DNA of 64,000 bases from Planococcus lenghuensis (GTDB lineage: Bacteria > Bacillota > Bacilli > Bacillales_A > Planococcaceae). Position numbers and translations under genes: made by a program. The stretch covers positions 2,026,001-2,090,000 of the forward strand of contig NZ_CP019640.1 in assembly GCF_001999905.1 (NCBI RefSeq). The letters are read 5' to 3'. Shown in pieces: positions 1 to 7,949 of the stretch; the first letter of the stretch is position 1, and each line of letters opens with the position of its first letter. Under the pieces are notes generated by a model. It did not search any database, had not been told where the DNA came from, and worked only from the letters and a program-made list of their open reading frames with translations.

Positions 1-216
1 TCCCTTTAAATACATTTTCCAGGCCATTGTCCGCAATACGAAAGCGGATAAATAACAGGCTGTAAGAAAGACAAACCAATGACCGTTGAAAAAGATTTGC
101 CGGAGTTGCTGAATCAACAGACCGATATCAAAAAAACGGACAGTGAGGAATAGAAAGAACAGGAAGAGCAGCAGGCTGCCTATATGAATTAACGGTTTAA
201 GTAGTTTTTTGCCCAT
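1..216 (-). CDS. N-terminal fragment of a UPF0104/LPG-synthase-type membrane protein
   Basis: The gene is cut by the window edge; 72 codons are visible. It opens with MGKKLLKPLIHIG, followed by a strongly hydrophobic helix, a short FFDIG turn, and a second hydrophobic stretch ending LRTMAWKMYLKG. A membrane segment followed by a conserved LR-x-x-x-W pattern is typical of the UPF0104/lysylphosphatidylglycerol-synthase transmembrane family, which includes putative lipid-linked sugar flippases. The ATG at 214-216 lies inside the upstream epimerase gene, so the two genes overlap by 28 bases and are probably translationally coupled. Because most of the protein is missing, the family call is an inference; co-location with sugar-nucleotide enzymes supports a role in surface polysaccharide export. 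Confidence 0.6.
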   Translation of the reverse strand, partial: MGKKLLKPLIHIGSLLLFLFFLFLTVRFFDIGLLIQQLRQIFFNGHWFVFLTACYLSAFVLRTMAWKMYLKG

Positions 217-1139
217 TGGATGGTCAGGTCCAACCCTTCTTCCAGCTGTACCTGTGGGAAAAATCCAAGATCCAGCTGCGCTTTTGTGATATCACTCCAC
301 GTCTCTTCTACATCTCCAGGCCGTTTGCCGGCCACTTCAATTTCCATTGCCGGAAACCGGACCTCAAGCAACTCCAATAGCTGCTGCATGGACACTGGAC
401 TGCCTGCGCCTAAATTATAGATGGCGCTGTTGCCCGGACGGACAAGCGCCCGGTTTATCCCGTCTGCTATATCATCAATATAAGTATAATCCCGAGCTGA
501 ATTCCGATCGAAAACTTTTATCCGCTTTCCTTCCAGTAAATTGAAGACAAAATTTGTGATTGCCATATCCGGGCGCCCCCATGGTCCATAAACGGTAAAA
601 AAGCGAAGTATCGTCAATTTAAAGCCATATAGGGACTCGTACGCGCGACAAAACGCTTCGGCTCCTGCTTTTGCTGCTGCATAAGGAGAAGCTGTCCGTC
701 CATTTGCCATATCTTCCTGGAGTGGCATTCCCGATTGGTTTCCATAGACGGAAGAGGAAGAGGCAAACAGGAAATGCCCCACATTTGCTTCACTCGCTTG
801 TTTCAGTAAATTGACCGTCATCTTCACATCATAATCGATATACCGGGCGGGATTCAGCAGCGATGCCGGAACTCCCGGCAAAGCGGCCAAATGAATTATA
901 GCATCAAACTGTCCATCTAGAATTATTTTTCGGCAATTGTCTTCTTCGAGCAAATCCATTTCTAGGAAAGTAAAAGGTAAGTTCAATTTTTCCACTTCGG
1001 CCAGCTGTTGTTTTTTTCGGTCCGGCTGATAGTAAGGATCGAAACTGTCAGCAATCGTCACATTATGCTTAGCGGACAGCAGTTTCTTGGCTAAATGACT
1101 GCCGATGAACCCGGCGCCGCCTGTAATGAGAACTTTCAC
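189..1139 (-). CDS. NAD-dependent UDP-glucuronate 4-epimerase-like SDR
   Basis: A 316-residue extended SDR. The N-terminus has the NAD-binding GGAGFIGSHL glycine motif (residues 7-16). SSSSVYG and the YAAAK catalytic Tyr-Lys pair follow near residues 125-156, then RFFTVYGPWGRPDMA, which is the hallmark of UDP-glucuronate/UDP-galacturonate 4-epimerases rather than GalE. It would interconvert UDP-GlcA and UDP-GalA for surface polysaccharide. A UDP-glucose 6-dehydrogenase, which makes UDP-GlcA, lies 1.5 kb upstream on the same strand, as in the B. subtilis ytcAB arrangement. The start is GTG with an AGGTGA ribosome site. A perfect TATAAT is present at 1168-1173 but without a good -35 element. 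Confidence 0.88.
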   Translation of the reverse strand: MKVLITGGAGFIGSHLAKKLLSAKHNVTIADSFDPYYQPDRKKQQLAEVEKLNLPFTFLEMDLLEEDNCRKIILDGQFDAIIHLAALPGVPASLLNPARYIDYDVKMTVNLLKQASEANVGHFLFASSSSVYGNQSGMPLQEDMANGRTASPYAAAKAGAEAFCRAYESLYGFKLTILRFFTVYGPWGRPDMAITNFVFNLLEGKRIKVFDRNSARDYTYIDDIADGINRALVRPGNSAIYNLGAGSPVSMQQLLELLEVRFPAMEIEVAGKRPGDVEETWSDITKAQLDLGFFPQVQLEEGLDLTIQWAKNYLNR

Positions 1140-1181
1140 TTTTGGTCACCTGCCTATTCATCTGCCGATTATACAGAGAGA

Positions 1182-1211
1182 GGCAAGAATAAGACATCGC
1201 TTATCCTTGCC
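1182..1211 (-). terminator. Hairpin between lipoprotein and epimerase genes
   Basis: GGCAAG and CTTGCC, extended by ATAAG/CTTAT around a single mismatch, form an 11-bp stem with a six-base loop just after the lipoprotein stop codon. There is no strong T tract, so it may be a weak terminator or an mRNA 3' stabiliser. Confidence 0.4.
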
Positions 1212-1235
1212 TTACCATCTCAAACGGATGTATCG

Positions 1236-2504
1236 TTATTCAACTAAGCCTGTAATAACTGGAACGATCGCTTCGCTGTGCGCTGCTGCAGCTTCTGCAT
1301 CTCCGTTCGCAATCGCTTCATACCACAATTGAGCTTCTTCAAGCAGTGTGGCCGTCTGTTCCTCTCCGAGCTCTTCAATCAGATCCAGTTCAATCGCTTT
1401 CAGAAATACGTTCGCTTCCATTGCCTGGATGCGTGCTGTTGCAATGTCACCCGCTGCCACTGTGTCTGCAGCTTTCTGGTGGTAGCCGGCGATTTTGGCG
1501 ATAAACGCCTCACTGAACAGTGCTTCCACTGCTTCCGGATCCAGTGTGGCCGGGTCAGTTGTGCTGAAGTCGAATAGCGTCTGAAGTTCTGCCGCTGCTT
1601 CTTCATCTCCTCCTGATAACGATCCCTGGATTGCCTGATAGAAGCCGAGCGCTTCTGCCTGCATAATCTGAAGGTCGGCAGGATCAGCGTTTCCTTCTGC
1701 CACAGCTTGTGCAATTTTTTCTACATAGGAATTCGAAGCCAAGTAATAGCTTCTGTAGATGGATTTATCCGTCACTTGTTTATACACAGCAAAATCTTCT
1801 GCATTTCCAGCTTCCAATGCCTCTTGCTGAAGGGCAAGGCCATTTTCAATATTGCCGACAATGCTGTCTTCTGCTGCCAGTTCATAAAAAGCGTCACGTT
1901 TTTCCGCTGTCGGAATAAATACCGTATCCACCAAGTAGTTCAACTCTGCAAAAGTGGCATTCGCCGCTTCCTGGTCGCCGGCTGCCAAAGCTTCTGCCGC
2001 TTCAGACTGCAGGTCTTTTTGATACTGGTAGAAAAATGACTGAATGCCTTTATCAATCAATTGACGGGCTACATTCGGATCCAGTTCTTCGCTCGTCCCC
2101 GCATTAATGCCAGATGCGATGAAATTATCGAAATCAGCAGCTGCCGATTTTAATTCATTTGCGTATGTACTCTCAACTAACGCCCAATCCACCGGCTGAT
2201 CTTCTTTCATTTTGCCGAGTTCAGCCATAATTGCCTGATAATCAGCAACCAGAAGTGCCGTATCCGATCCTTCCACCGCTGCATCCGTCACTTCTTGTGT
2301 CTCTGTCTCTTCAACAACTTCCTCCTCTGCAACATCTTCTTCTGGTGCCGCTTCCTCTTCCACCACTTCTTCAGCAGTCGATTCTTCAGCCACTGCTTCT
2401 TCTGTAACTGCCTCTTCTGCAGCTTCTTCCGTCTCTCCCGCACAGCCGACTAATAATGTTCCAGCCAGTGTGACTGATGCAAATAATAATGTTGATTTCT
2501 TCAT
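1236..2504 (-). CDS. Fur-box-controlled acidic lipoprotein of unknown function
   Basis: A 422-residue predicted lipoprotein. The start chosen is the ATG at 2504, preceded by GGGAGA; upstream in-frame codons lack a ribosome site. Residues 1-21 form a lipoprotein signal ending LVGC (Cys21). Residues 22 to about 85 are a Glu/Val/Ala-rich linker, probably a wall spacer. The remainder is predicted helical and contains two related segments, each with an alternating Ala/Glu-rich pattern. I do not recognise a named family. The overall shape (iron-regulated promoter, lipid anchor, helical extracellular domain) is compatible with an iron-uptake accessory protein of the EfeO/EfeM type, but no haem- or iron-binding motif is obvious. 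That function is inference from the promoter only. Confidence 0.8.
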   Translation of the reverse strand: MKKSTLLFASVTLAGTLLVGCAGETEEAAEEAVTEEAVAEESTAEEVVEEEAAPEEDVAEEEVVEETETQEVTDAAVEGSDTALLVADYQAIMAELGKMKEDQPVDWALVESTYANELKSAAADFDNFIASGINAGTSEELDPNVARQLIDKGIQSFFYQYQKDLQSEAAEALAAGDQEAANATFAELNYLVDTVFIPTAEKRDAFYELAAEDSIVGNIENGLALQQEALEAGNAEDFAVYKQVTDKSIYRSYYLASNSYVEKIAQAVAEGNADPADLQIMQAEALGFYQAIQGSLSGGDEEAAAELQTLFDFSTTDPATLDPEAVEALFSEAFIAKIAGYHQKAADTVAAGDIATARIQAMEANVFLKAIELDLIEELGEEQTATLLEEAQLWYEAIANGDAEAAAAHSEAIVPVITGLVE

Positions 2505-2521
2505 GACTTTCTCCCTTCGGT

Positions 2522-2540
2522 GATAACGATTCTCATTATC
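2522..2540. promoter_or_regulatory. Fur box 1 (downstream of -10)
   Basis: Read on the minus strand this is GATAATGAGAATCGTTATC, matching 17 of 19 positions of the classic Fur box GATAATGATAATCATTATC. It sits between the predicted -10 element and the ribosome site of the lipoprotein gene, where bound Fur would block RNA polymerase. Confidence 0.8.
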
Positions 2541-2553
2541 TTTTATATTTGTA

Positions 2554-2582
2554 AGTCTACCGGTAATGAGAATCAATGTCAA
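2554..2582 (-). promoter_or_regulatory. Sigma-A promoter overlapping Fur box 2
   Basis: A perfect TTGACA (2577-2582 on the complement) is followed after 17 bases by TAGACT (2554-2559). A second Fur-like box, GGTAATGAGAATCAATGTC at 2562-2580, fills the spacer and matches 15 of 19 consensus positions. Two Fur sites 21 bases apart around one promoter imply tight iron-dependent repression of the lipoprotein gene. Confidence 0.75.
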
Positions 2583-2666
2583 TACAATTTTCTGAGTTTC
2601 CTGCGTTTTTGATTCGCATCATTAAAGTGTCTCTAAATGAAGCCGAAGACCGCCAAATTAATAAAT

Positions 2667-2689
2667 GAAAAAGCCGCCAATTCAGCGGC
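2667..2689 (-). terminator. Intrinsic terminator of the UDP-glucose dehydrogenase gene
   Basis: On the minus strand GCCGC and GCGGC form a five-base-pair stem with a seven-base loop that includes the stop codon, followed by five T residues. Confidence 0.6.
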
Positions 2690-3995
2690 CGATCGAAGTG
2701 TATTTTATACCTGCGTCATCCATCTCCTGAAGATCGAACAAGTTCCGTCCGTCAAAGACATAAGGAGAATGCATTAAACGTTTAAATAGAGCGGGACGCA
2801 GCGATTTAATCTCTTCCCACTCTGTAAATATAAAACAAACATCCGCCCCTTCTAAAGCTTGCTCAAGCGTTCGGCTATAAGCAATGGTTCCCTCGCCATG
2901 TTTTCCTTCCGGGAAAACGGCGGCAGCTTTCTTCGCGCCCGTCGGATCATATGCTTGGATTTCCGCTCCATGTTTAAGCAACAACTCTATGTTAACGAGA
3001 GAAGCCGCGTTCCGTATATCGTCGGTTTCAGGTTTGAACGTCAGTCCTAATACAGCAATTTTGAGTCCGTGAAACTCTTCCAGCAATGTTTTTGCCTTTC
3101 TGAATAACACGGTCTGCTGTTTATCATTCACTTCCCGTGCCGCTTTGATCATCTTGAGCTCCTGTCCATTTTCCCGAGCGTATACATCAAGGGCTTTTAT
3201 GTCTTTTGGGAGACATGAACCTCCGAATCCTATCCCCGCGTTGAGAAAACTGCTGCCGATCCGGCCATCCAGGCGCATGCCTTTGGCAATTTCCTGTATG
3301 TCCGCTCCTACCGCTTCACTTAAAGCGGCGATATCATTCATATACGAGATCTTTAGAGCCAGGAACCCATTAGCGGCAAGTTTAGTCAGTTCCGCTGATT
3401 TTCTGCTCACTGTGACAATCGGGAGCTCAAATGGTTCATAAATAGTCCGGAGCAAGATTTCAGCTTCTTCGCTTGCTGTTCCAATAATGATCCGGTCGCC
3501 ATATAATGTATCGCGAATGGCAGAACCTTGAGACATGAATTCCGGATTAGATGCCACTTCCACTTTCACATCGTTTTTTAAAAACAGACGAATCATTGAT
3601 TCCATCTGTTCAGCCGTCCCAACAGGCACAGTGGATTTGATAACAATAAGGCTATCCTGCTCAATCATTCCTGCAATTTGTTTTATCGTTTCTTCTATAT
3701 GCGTCAGATCAGCAGCACCATCCAGACGCTCGGGAGTTCCAACTGCAATGAATATTGCGCCCCGGTCTCTATAAGCCAACTTGTAATCCGTTGTAAATTC
3801 GAGTCTGCCGGCACTGATATTTTTCCGCATCAATTCCTGCAAGCCTGGTTCAAATATTGGCGAAACTCCAGTTTTCATGCTCTCAATCTTTGATGTGTCT
3901 TTGTCGACGCAGATCACGTGATGTCCCATTTCCGCAAAACACACACCTGTAACTAGTCCGACATACCCCGCACCTGCAACTGCAATCTTCATCAT
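2682..3995 (-). CDS. ugd: UDP-glucose 6-dehydrogenase
   Basis: A 437-residue protein of the UDP-glucose/GDP-mannose dehydrogenase family, which oxidises UDP-glucose twice with NAD to UDP-glucuronate. Visible features are the N-terminal Rossmann motif GAGYVGLVTG, the central dimerisation helix, GFGGSCLPKD with the catalytic Cys near residue 258, and a C-terminal UDP-binding domain with GLTFKPETDDIR. Length matches TuaD/Ugd homologues (about 440-460). The first of two adjacent ATG codons is best placed after AAGGA. Its product is the substrate of the epimerase at 189-1139, so both probably serve a uronic-acid-containing polymer (teichuronic acid or capsule). The intervening Fur-controlled gene suggests they are not one operon. 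Confidence 0.93.
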   Translation of the reverse strand: MMKIAVAGAGYVGLVTGVCFAEMGHHVICVDKDTSKIESMKTGVSPIFEPGLQELMRKNISAGRLEFTTDYKLAYRDRGAIFIAVGTPERLDGAADLTHIEETIKQIAGMIEQDSLIVIKSTVPVGTAEQMESMIRLFLKNDVKVEVASNPEFMSQGSAIRDTLYGDRIIIGTASEEAEILLRTIYEPFELPIVTVSRKSAELTKLAANGFLALKISYMNDIAALSEAVGADIQEIAKGMRLDGRIGSSFLNAGIGFGGSCLPKDIKALDVYARENGQELKMIKAAREVNDKQQTVLFRKAKTLLEEFHGLKIAVLGLTFKPETDDIRNAASLVNIELLLKHGAEIQAYDPTGAKKAAAVFPEGKHGEGTIAYSRTLEQALEGADVCFIFTEWEEIKSLRPALFKRLMHSPYVFDGRNLFDLQEMDDAGIKYTSIGR

Positions 3996-4165
3996 CTTTT
4001 ATCATTCCTTCTGCTTAGTGCAAATTTGCAATATCTCCGTACTGCACAAAAAGCCCAAGCAGGAATGGAATAGTTAATGTATGATCAACTATTGATTACC
4101 CACTTGAGCGTGATTTGTATTTTACCATAAATTTTAATACTGGTTAAAGTAGCGTTTCGACGAGA

Positions 4166-5497
4166 TTATTCTCTGATCCAGCCTCTCGCTTTCATCGCAT
4201 TTGCTAAGCGATCGACTGCGACCAAGTATGCCGCATCCCGCATTTTGACATTCTTCTTTTCTTTCATTTGATACACATCATCGAATGCCTGGGTCATTTC
4301 CGTAAACAAGCGATCGTTGACTTCCTGTTCTGTCCACGCCAGATGGGTCGTATTCTGTACCCATTCAAAATAAGAAACTGTCACACCCCCTGCGTTACAC
4401 AGGATATCCGGTATGACAAACACCCCATTGTCTTCCATCGCGGCATTTCCTTCCGGTGTTGTTGGACCGTTTGCGGCTTCCGCGACGATTTTCGCTTTGA
4501 TTTTCGGACCGGTTTCTGCTGTGATCTGATTCTCAAGCGCTGCAGGCACGAGAATGTCGCAGTCAGCACTGAATAACTCCTCGTTTCCGAAATCTGCATA
4601 ACCGTTGAATCCTTTAACAGTTCCGGTCTCTTTCGCATGCTTCAGCAATTCCTCGATATCGAGTCCGCCTTCGTGGTAGACGCCACCGCCTGCATCCGTA
4701 ACGCCCAGCACCTTCACACCGCGCTCTGTCAGCAGCTTGGCCGTGACGGATCCGACGTTCCCAAACCCTTGTACAACAGCAGTCATGCCTTCAAGTTTGA
4801 GACCCAGTGTATTCGCCGCCTGGGCGATGGTGAACACGACACCCCGGCCGGTCGCTTCCACCCGGCCGGCAGATCCGCCCAAAATAATCGGCTTGCCGGT
4901 GACCGTGCCCGGCACGTTTTTGCCTTTCAGGCGGGAAAATTCATCGATCATCCAACCCATGATTTCCGGTGTCGTATTGACGTCCGGAGCCGGTATGTCT
5001 TTTTCCGGCCCCATGATCGGCTCGAGTTCCCGGATGAATCCGCGGCTCAATTCTTCGAGTTCCCGTTCGGATAATTCTTTCGGATTGACGACGATGCCGC
5101 CTTTCCCGCCGCCATATGGAATGCCGAGAATCGCCGACTTCAGTGACATCCAAATAGACAATGCCGCCACTTCATCTTCTGTAACGAGCGGGTGGAATCG
5201 CACGCCGCCTTTTGTTGGCCCGAGCACATCAATGTGCTGAGAGCGGAATCCCTCGAATTCCCGGTATGTACCATCATCCATCCGGACCGGAATCGATACT
5301 TTCATGATGCGCTTCGGTTTCTTCAAGATTTCATAAACACCTTGGGATAGACCGAGATCGTTCACCGCCACCTCGATCAGCCGCTGGGCGATTTCGAGCG
5401 GGTTTGATATCTCCACGCCGTCCCTTACTTCTTTTGCGGGCATTTCAGATTTTAATGATTGTGCCACTTCTTCCTTGCGTTCTTGTTTATCTGCCAT
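4166..5497 (-). CDS. gudB: NAD(P)-specific glutamate dehydrogenase
   Basis: A 443-residue Glu/Leu/Phe/Val dehydrogenase that interconverts glutamate and 2-oxoglutarate plus ammonia. The substrate segment PTKGGVRFHP, the catalytic-lysine region GGGKGGI, the PAPDVNT motif and the nucleotide-binding VVQGFGNVGS are all present. Length and sequence fit the hexameric catabolic RocG/GudB class of Bacillales; the symbol is given by resemblance, because RocG and GudB cannot be told apart here. A GGAGGGAAAAGGA ribosome site precedes the ATG. It stands alone between convergent-free gaps; nothing in the promoter region identifies its regulator. Confidence 0.93.
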   Translation of the reverse strand: MADKQERKEEVAQSLKSEMPAKEVRDGVEISNPLEIAQRLIEVAVNDLGLSQGVYEILKKPKRIMKVSIPVRMDDGTYREFEGFRSQHIDVLGPTKGGVRFHPLVTEDEVAALSIWMSLKSAILGIPYGGGKGGIVVNPKELSERELEELSRGFIRELEPIMGPEKDIPAPDVNTTPEIMGWMIDEFSRLKGKNVPGTVTGKPIILGGSAGRVEATGRGVVFTIAQAANTLGLKLEGMTAVVQGFGNVGSVTAKLLTERGVKVLGVTDAGGGVYHEGGLDIEELLKHAKETGTVKGFNGYADFGNEELFSADCDILVPAALENQITAETGPKIKAKIVAEAANGPTTPEGNAAMEDNGVFVIPDILCNAGGVTVSYFEWVQNTTHLAWTEQEVNDRLFTEMTQAFDDVYQMKEKKNVKMRDAAYLVAVDRLANAMKARGWIRE

Positions 5498-5592
5498 GTC
5501 CTTTTCCCTCCTGTACCAATGCTTCTACTATATATGTTCCTATTACACAACTCTCTTAAACGTCTTTCCTTATGCACGGCGGGAAAAGGAAT

Positions 5593-5614
5593 AAAAAAAG
5601 CCTGAGGACAGGCT
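5593..5614 (-). terminator. Terminator of spo0M
   Basis: On the minus strand AGCCTG and CAGGCT form a six-base-pair stem with a TCCT loop, followed by a run of seven T residues. Confidence 0.8.
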
Positions 5615-5640
5615 GTCCCCAAGTTTTATCTGTATATCGG

Positions 5641-6408
5641 TTACCGGGCGTTTGCCAGCAAGGTATCCCGAAGTTCGTCCGCCACTTGCGAGACGCCACC
5701 CATCCGGCCGCTGTCATAGCGCAACGTCATCCGTGACTCATCCATATCCATCGCGGCTGCAAGGAATCCGCCCAGCCCTTTCGCTTTATGATCCATCTCA
5801 ATATAAACAGTCGTGCCGGTCGCATCCGTCGCGAAAATCAGTTCCAGTTCACTGAAATGCTGCCGGAATTCCGAACCGGGATAGAATTCGAATTCCTGTG
5901 CAACGCCGCTGCGCGTGCGGCGGCTTTTCAAATTCGTCACTTTCTTTACAGTAAAACCGAGTTGTTTGGCTGCAGCAAGCACTCTCTCCACCGCTTCGTT
6001 ACCGGTCACTTCCAAATAATCCTTGTCTTTCGGGTCCACTGCGAATGGCACGTCCATGACTGTCTTCAGCCATACTTCCGATTTGCCGACTGTCAGCGGT
6101 GTCTCTGGTGATAATTCGAACGAAAACGGGATGATCTTTTCCTCTTTGGCACTGATTGTGAATGCGTCACTTACATTCACCCGCTGGATTTCCGCATCCT
6201 GAAGGAATTTCCGGTCATCTTGTTCCACGAGCACTTGGGTCATGACCCAAATGTACAGCCCATTGATCTTCTGATCGACGGCACCGCCCACAATGAATAC
6301 TTCCCCTGTGACCGTTCCTCCCTGCTGAACCCGCGCTTCGTTCACCCGCGCGTCCACTTTCGCGTTACCCATTCCTGCACTTGCCCGGATCTTGTTTAAA
6401 AACGACAT
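5641..6408 (-). CDS. spo0M: Sporulation-control protein Spo0M
   Basis: A 255-residue protein of the Spo0M family, which has an arrestin-like N-terminal half. Recognisable segments are MSFLNKIRASAGMGNAKVD at the start, a QGGTVTGEVFIVGG strand region, and a C-terminal region rich in acidic and beta-strand residues ending in a helix. The start at 6408 is preferred over the GTG at 6417 because AAGGAG lies eight bases before it. In B. subtilis Spo0M modulates entry into sporulation and cell shape. Its presence also in non-sporulating Planococcaceae means sporulation cannot be inferred from it. A shorter homologue lies at 40514-40939. Confidence 0.88.
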   Translation of the reverse strand: MSFLNKIRASAGMGNAKVDARVNEARVQQGGTVTGEVFIVGGAVDQKINGLYIWVMTQVLVEQDDRKFLQDAEIQRVNVSDAFTISAKEEKIIPFSFELSPETPLTVGKSEVWLKTVMDVPFAVDPKDKDYLEVTGNEAVERVLAAAKQLGFTVKKVTNLKSRRTRSGVAQEFEFYPGSEFRQHFSELELIFATDATGTTVYIEMDHKAKGLGGFLAAAMDMDESRMTLRYDSGRMGGVSQVADELRDTLLANAR

Positions 6409-6553
6409 GCACTTCACTCCTTATCGTTGATGTTTTCAGTATATCACAGCAATTCTGACACACGCTTTCCATTAGCGGATTTGCATTTGCAATGATACCT
6501 GCTCCGCTTCTTTCGGGGTTGTAGTTAAAATGAAAATTAACGACGATTGATTG

Positions 6554-6627
6554 ATCAAAAATAATTGATTTACCAGTTGACTTTCTTGTTTTTCAGCAGT
6601 ACGATTAATTCATCAATAAATCTTGAT
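6554..6627 (+). promoter_or_regulatory. arsR promoter with two ATCAA-N6-TTGAT operators
   Basis: TTGACT (6577-6582) and TACGAT (6600-6605) are separated by 17 bases. An inverted repeat ATCAA-N6-TTGAT lies just upstream of the -35 element (6554-6569), and another of identical format lies just downstream of the start site (6612-6627). ArsR-family repressors bind such imperfect palindromes, so the two sites probably mediate autorepression. Confidence 0.72.
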
Positions 6628-6643
6628 TTAAGCAGGTGAACCC

Positions 6644-6970
6644 ATGAATTCAGAAATTCCTCTTCAAGACATTTCACTCGAGCAGGCCTTTGATCAGTAT
6701 CAGGCGAAATTCAAGGCGCTCGCTGACAAAAAGCGGCTGCATATACTGCACCTGCTTACCCGGCACGGAGAGACTTGCGTCTGCGATTTGGCTCCTTTAA
6801 TGGATATGCCGCAATCCAAGCTCTCGTATCATTTAAAGATTCTGCTCGATGCCGGGCTGATCAATAAAGAGACCCGGAGCACCTGGAGCTATTACAGCCT
6901 GAATATAGAGCAGATCAATGGCCTCCTGTCTGAAGAGCTATGCTGTCTCTTCAGACCCGATTGTTGTTAA
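6644..6970 (+). CDS. arsR: ArsR-family metalloid-responsive repressor
   Basis: A 108-residue winged-helix protein. The recognition helix region PQSKLSYHLKIL is typical of ArsR/SmtB. The alpha-3 motif ETCVCDL carries Cys45 and Cys47, the pair used for As(III)/Sb(III) sensing in ArsR-type proteins. The C-terminus adds Cys100-Cys101 and Cys107-Cys108, which could form a further thiol site. It starts with ATG after AGGTGA. It is flanked by three operator-like repeats and followed by a small Cys-rich ORF instead of the usual arsB/arsC genes. The inducer is inferred; metals such as Cd or Cu cannot be excluded. Confidence 0.9.
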   Translation: MNSEIPLQDISLEQAFDQYQAKFKALADKKRLHILHLLTRHGETCVCDLAPLMDMPQSKLSYHLKILLDAGLINKETRSTWSYYSLNIEQINGLLSEELCCLFRPDCC

Positions 6971-6982
6971 AATTTTTATGTT

Positions 6983-7006
6983 ATTAATCAACTTTTTTTG
7001 ATTAAT
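6983..7006 (+). promoter_or_regulatory. Third ATCAA-N6-TTGAT operator, nine-base arms
   Basis: ATTAATCAA and TTGATTAAT form a perfect nine-base inverted repeat with a six-base spacer. The core is exactly the ATCAA-N6-TTGAT format found twice before arsR. It lies 31 bases upstream of the small Cys-rich gene and immediately after arsR, so it may control separate transcription of that gene or act as an arsR 3' hairpin. Confidence 0.65.
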
Positions 7007-7037
7007 ATAAATTTAATTTCATTAGAGGAGTGATCAC

Positions 7038-7223
7038 ATGCTGGACCATGAATCATTTATTCAGGTACGCAAAGAAGAAATTGAGCGACGGGCGCGGGAA
7101 GCATGGAAGTTTGAACCTTCCGTTCAACATAATCCCCGGTTCAGTAAGGAATTCTTTCGCCACTTATTGAAGAAAAAAGAGATGGTCCCGCCGAATTGCG
7201 GCTGTGCTTGTGCGCCGTGTTAA
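7038..7223 (+). CDS. Small protein with C-terminal CxCxCxxC tail
   Basis: A 61-residue protein with no recognised family. Residues 1-50 are charged and probably helical. The last eight residues carry Cys54, Cys56, Cys58 and Cys61, a compact thiolate cluster suited to binding a soft metal or metalloid. A good GAGGAG ribosome site is present. Its position directly behind arsR, with its own copy of the operator motif and a shared terminator at 7317-7357, suggests a metal-buffering or chaperone role. That role is inference. Confidence 0.75.
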   Translation: MLDHESFIQVRKEEIERRAREAWKFEPSVQHNPRFSKEFFRHLLKKKEMVPPNCGCACAPC

Positions 7224-7316
7224 GTGTTGCGGCACCCTGCACATTTTTCTCCTTTAGAAGTTGGGAATCCGTTCGTTCAAGGAAGCTCGGATATGAAGCT
7301 TGATTGGATTGCTTTT

Positions 7317-7357
7317 GGGACATAAGCCGGTATTCGTTACCTGTTATGTCCTTTTTT
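7317..7357 (+). terminator. Terminator of the arsR operon
   Basis: GGACATAA and TTATGTCC form an eight-base-pair stem around an 18-base loop, followed by TTTTTT. The roughly 90 bases between the small ORF and this hairpin, and the 190 bases after it, hold no convincing gene. Confidence 0.75.
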
Positions 7358-7543
7358 GTATTGGCTGCTGCTCCGTGTACTGCGTTGATTTCATCTTCAT
7401 ATGGCAGCGTAAACTGTCCAATCCTTTAAATGAGCTTGCTGATTTGGAACTTTCTTACTTTGCATAGCGTCAATAATGCTTAGTTCCTCTTTTTCAAAAA
7501 ACCACATAAGCCTGTTTGCATCGCCTGGAAAGGAGCCAGTACC

Positions 7544-7909
7544 CTGTATATTCATGAATCATTTGAAACGTTCGGTACGTTTACGCTGCTGCGGCCGGTT
7601 TTTCTGTTCCTGTTGCTCGTCTCATTGCTGCTTTTCTTTGTGGTTCTATTGCCTAAGCGGTTCAATGCTTTTCTTTCACTGATTTCAGTCTTAAGCATCT
7701 CACTGATCACCGGTGTTGTCTCCCTGCAAGCAATGTACTACCATGCAATCATCGTCGATGAAATCGGACTCGGAGGTGATCCGGTTTTGTTTTTCATGAC
7801 GCTTGCAACGCTGCTGTTTGGAATGCTCGCTTCCGCTCTTCAGGTGATAAGCCAGTCATGCATGCAGCAAGAAAAGACAGCACGAAAACGGCCATCAACT
7901 CACATTTGA
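7544..7909 (+). CDS. Small membrane protein, apparent CTG start
   Basis: An open frame of 121 codons encodes three hydrophobic segments (FLFLLLVSLLLFFVVLL, a second near ISVLSISLITGVVSL, a third near VLFFMTLATLLFGMLA). A textbook AAAGGAG at 7529-7535 is followed, at the ideal eight-base distance, by CTG rather than ATG. The next in-frame alternative is a TTG at 7613, which would delete part of the first helix. Either CTG is used as a rare start or a former ATG has mutated and the gene is becoming a pseudogene. No family is recognised. The frame ends inside the terminator stem at 7885-7926. Confidence 0.5.
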   Translation: MYIHESFETFGTFTLLRPVFLFLLLVSLLLFFVVLLPKRFNAFLSLISVLSISLITGVVSLQAMYYHAIIVDEIGLGGDPVLFFMTLATLLFGMLASALQVISQSCMQQEKTARKRPSTHI

Positions 7910-7926
7910 ATTGACGGCCGTTTTTT
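7885..7926. terminator. Bidirectional terminator between convergent genes
   Basis: AACGGCC and GGCCGTT arms, extended by TCAA/TTGA past one mismatch, are followed by six T residues on the plus strand and four on the minus strand. It separates the small membrane protein gene from the convergent patatin gene. Confidence 0.8.
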
Positions 7927-7949
7927 AATTATGATATCAAAAGAAGAAC

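Noticed and set aside
4019..4030. 12-base palindrome TGCAAATTTGCA before the UDP-glucose dehydrogenase gene
   Set aside because: Too short and A/T-rich to be called an operator without comparison.
4637..5240. Plus-strand ORFs of 145-167 codons opposite glutamate dehydrogenase
   Set aside because: They are antisense shadows of a clear enzyme gene with strong codon bias.
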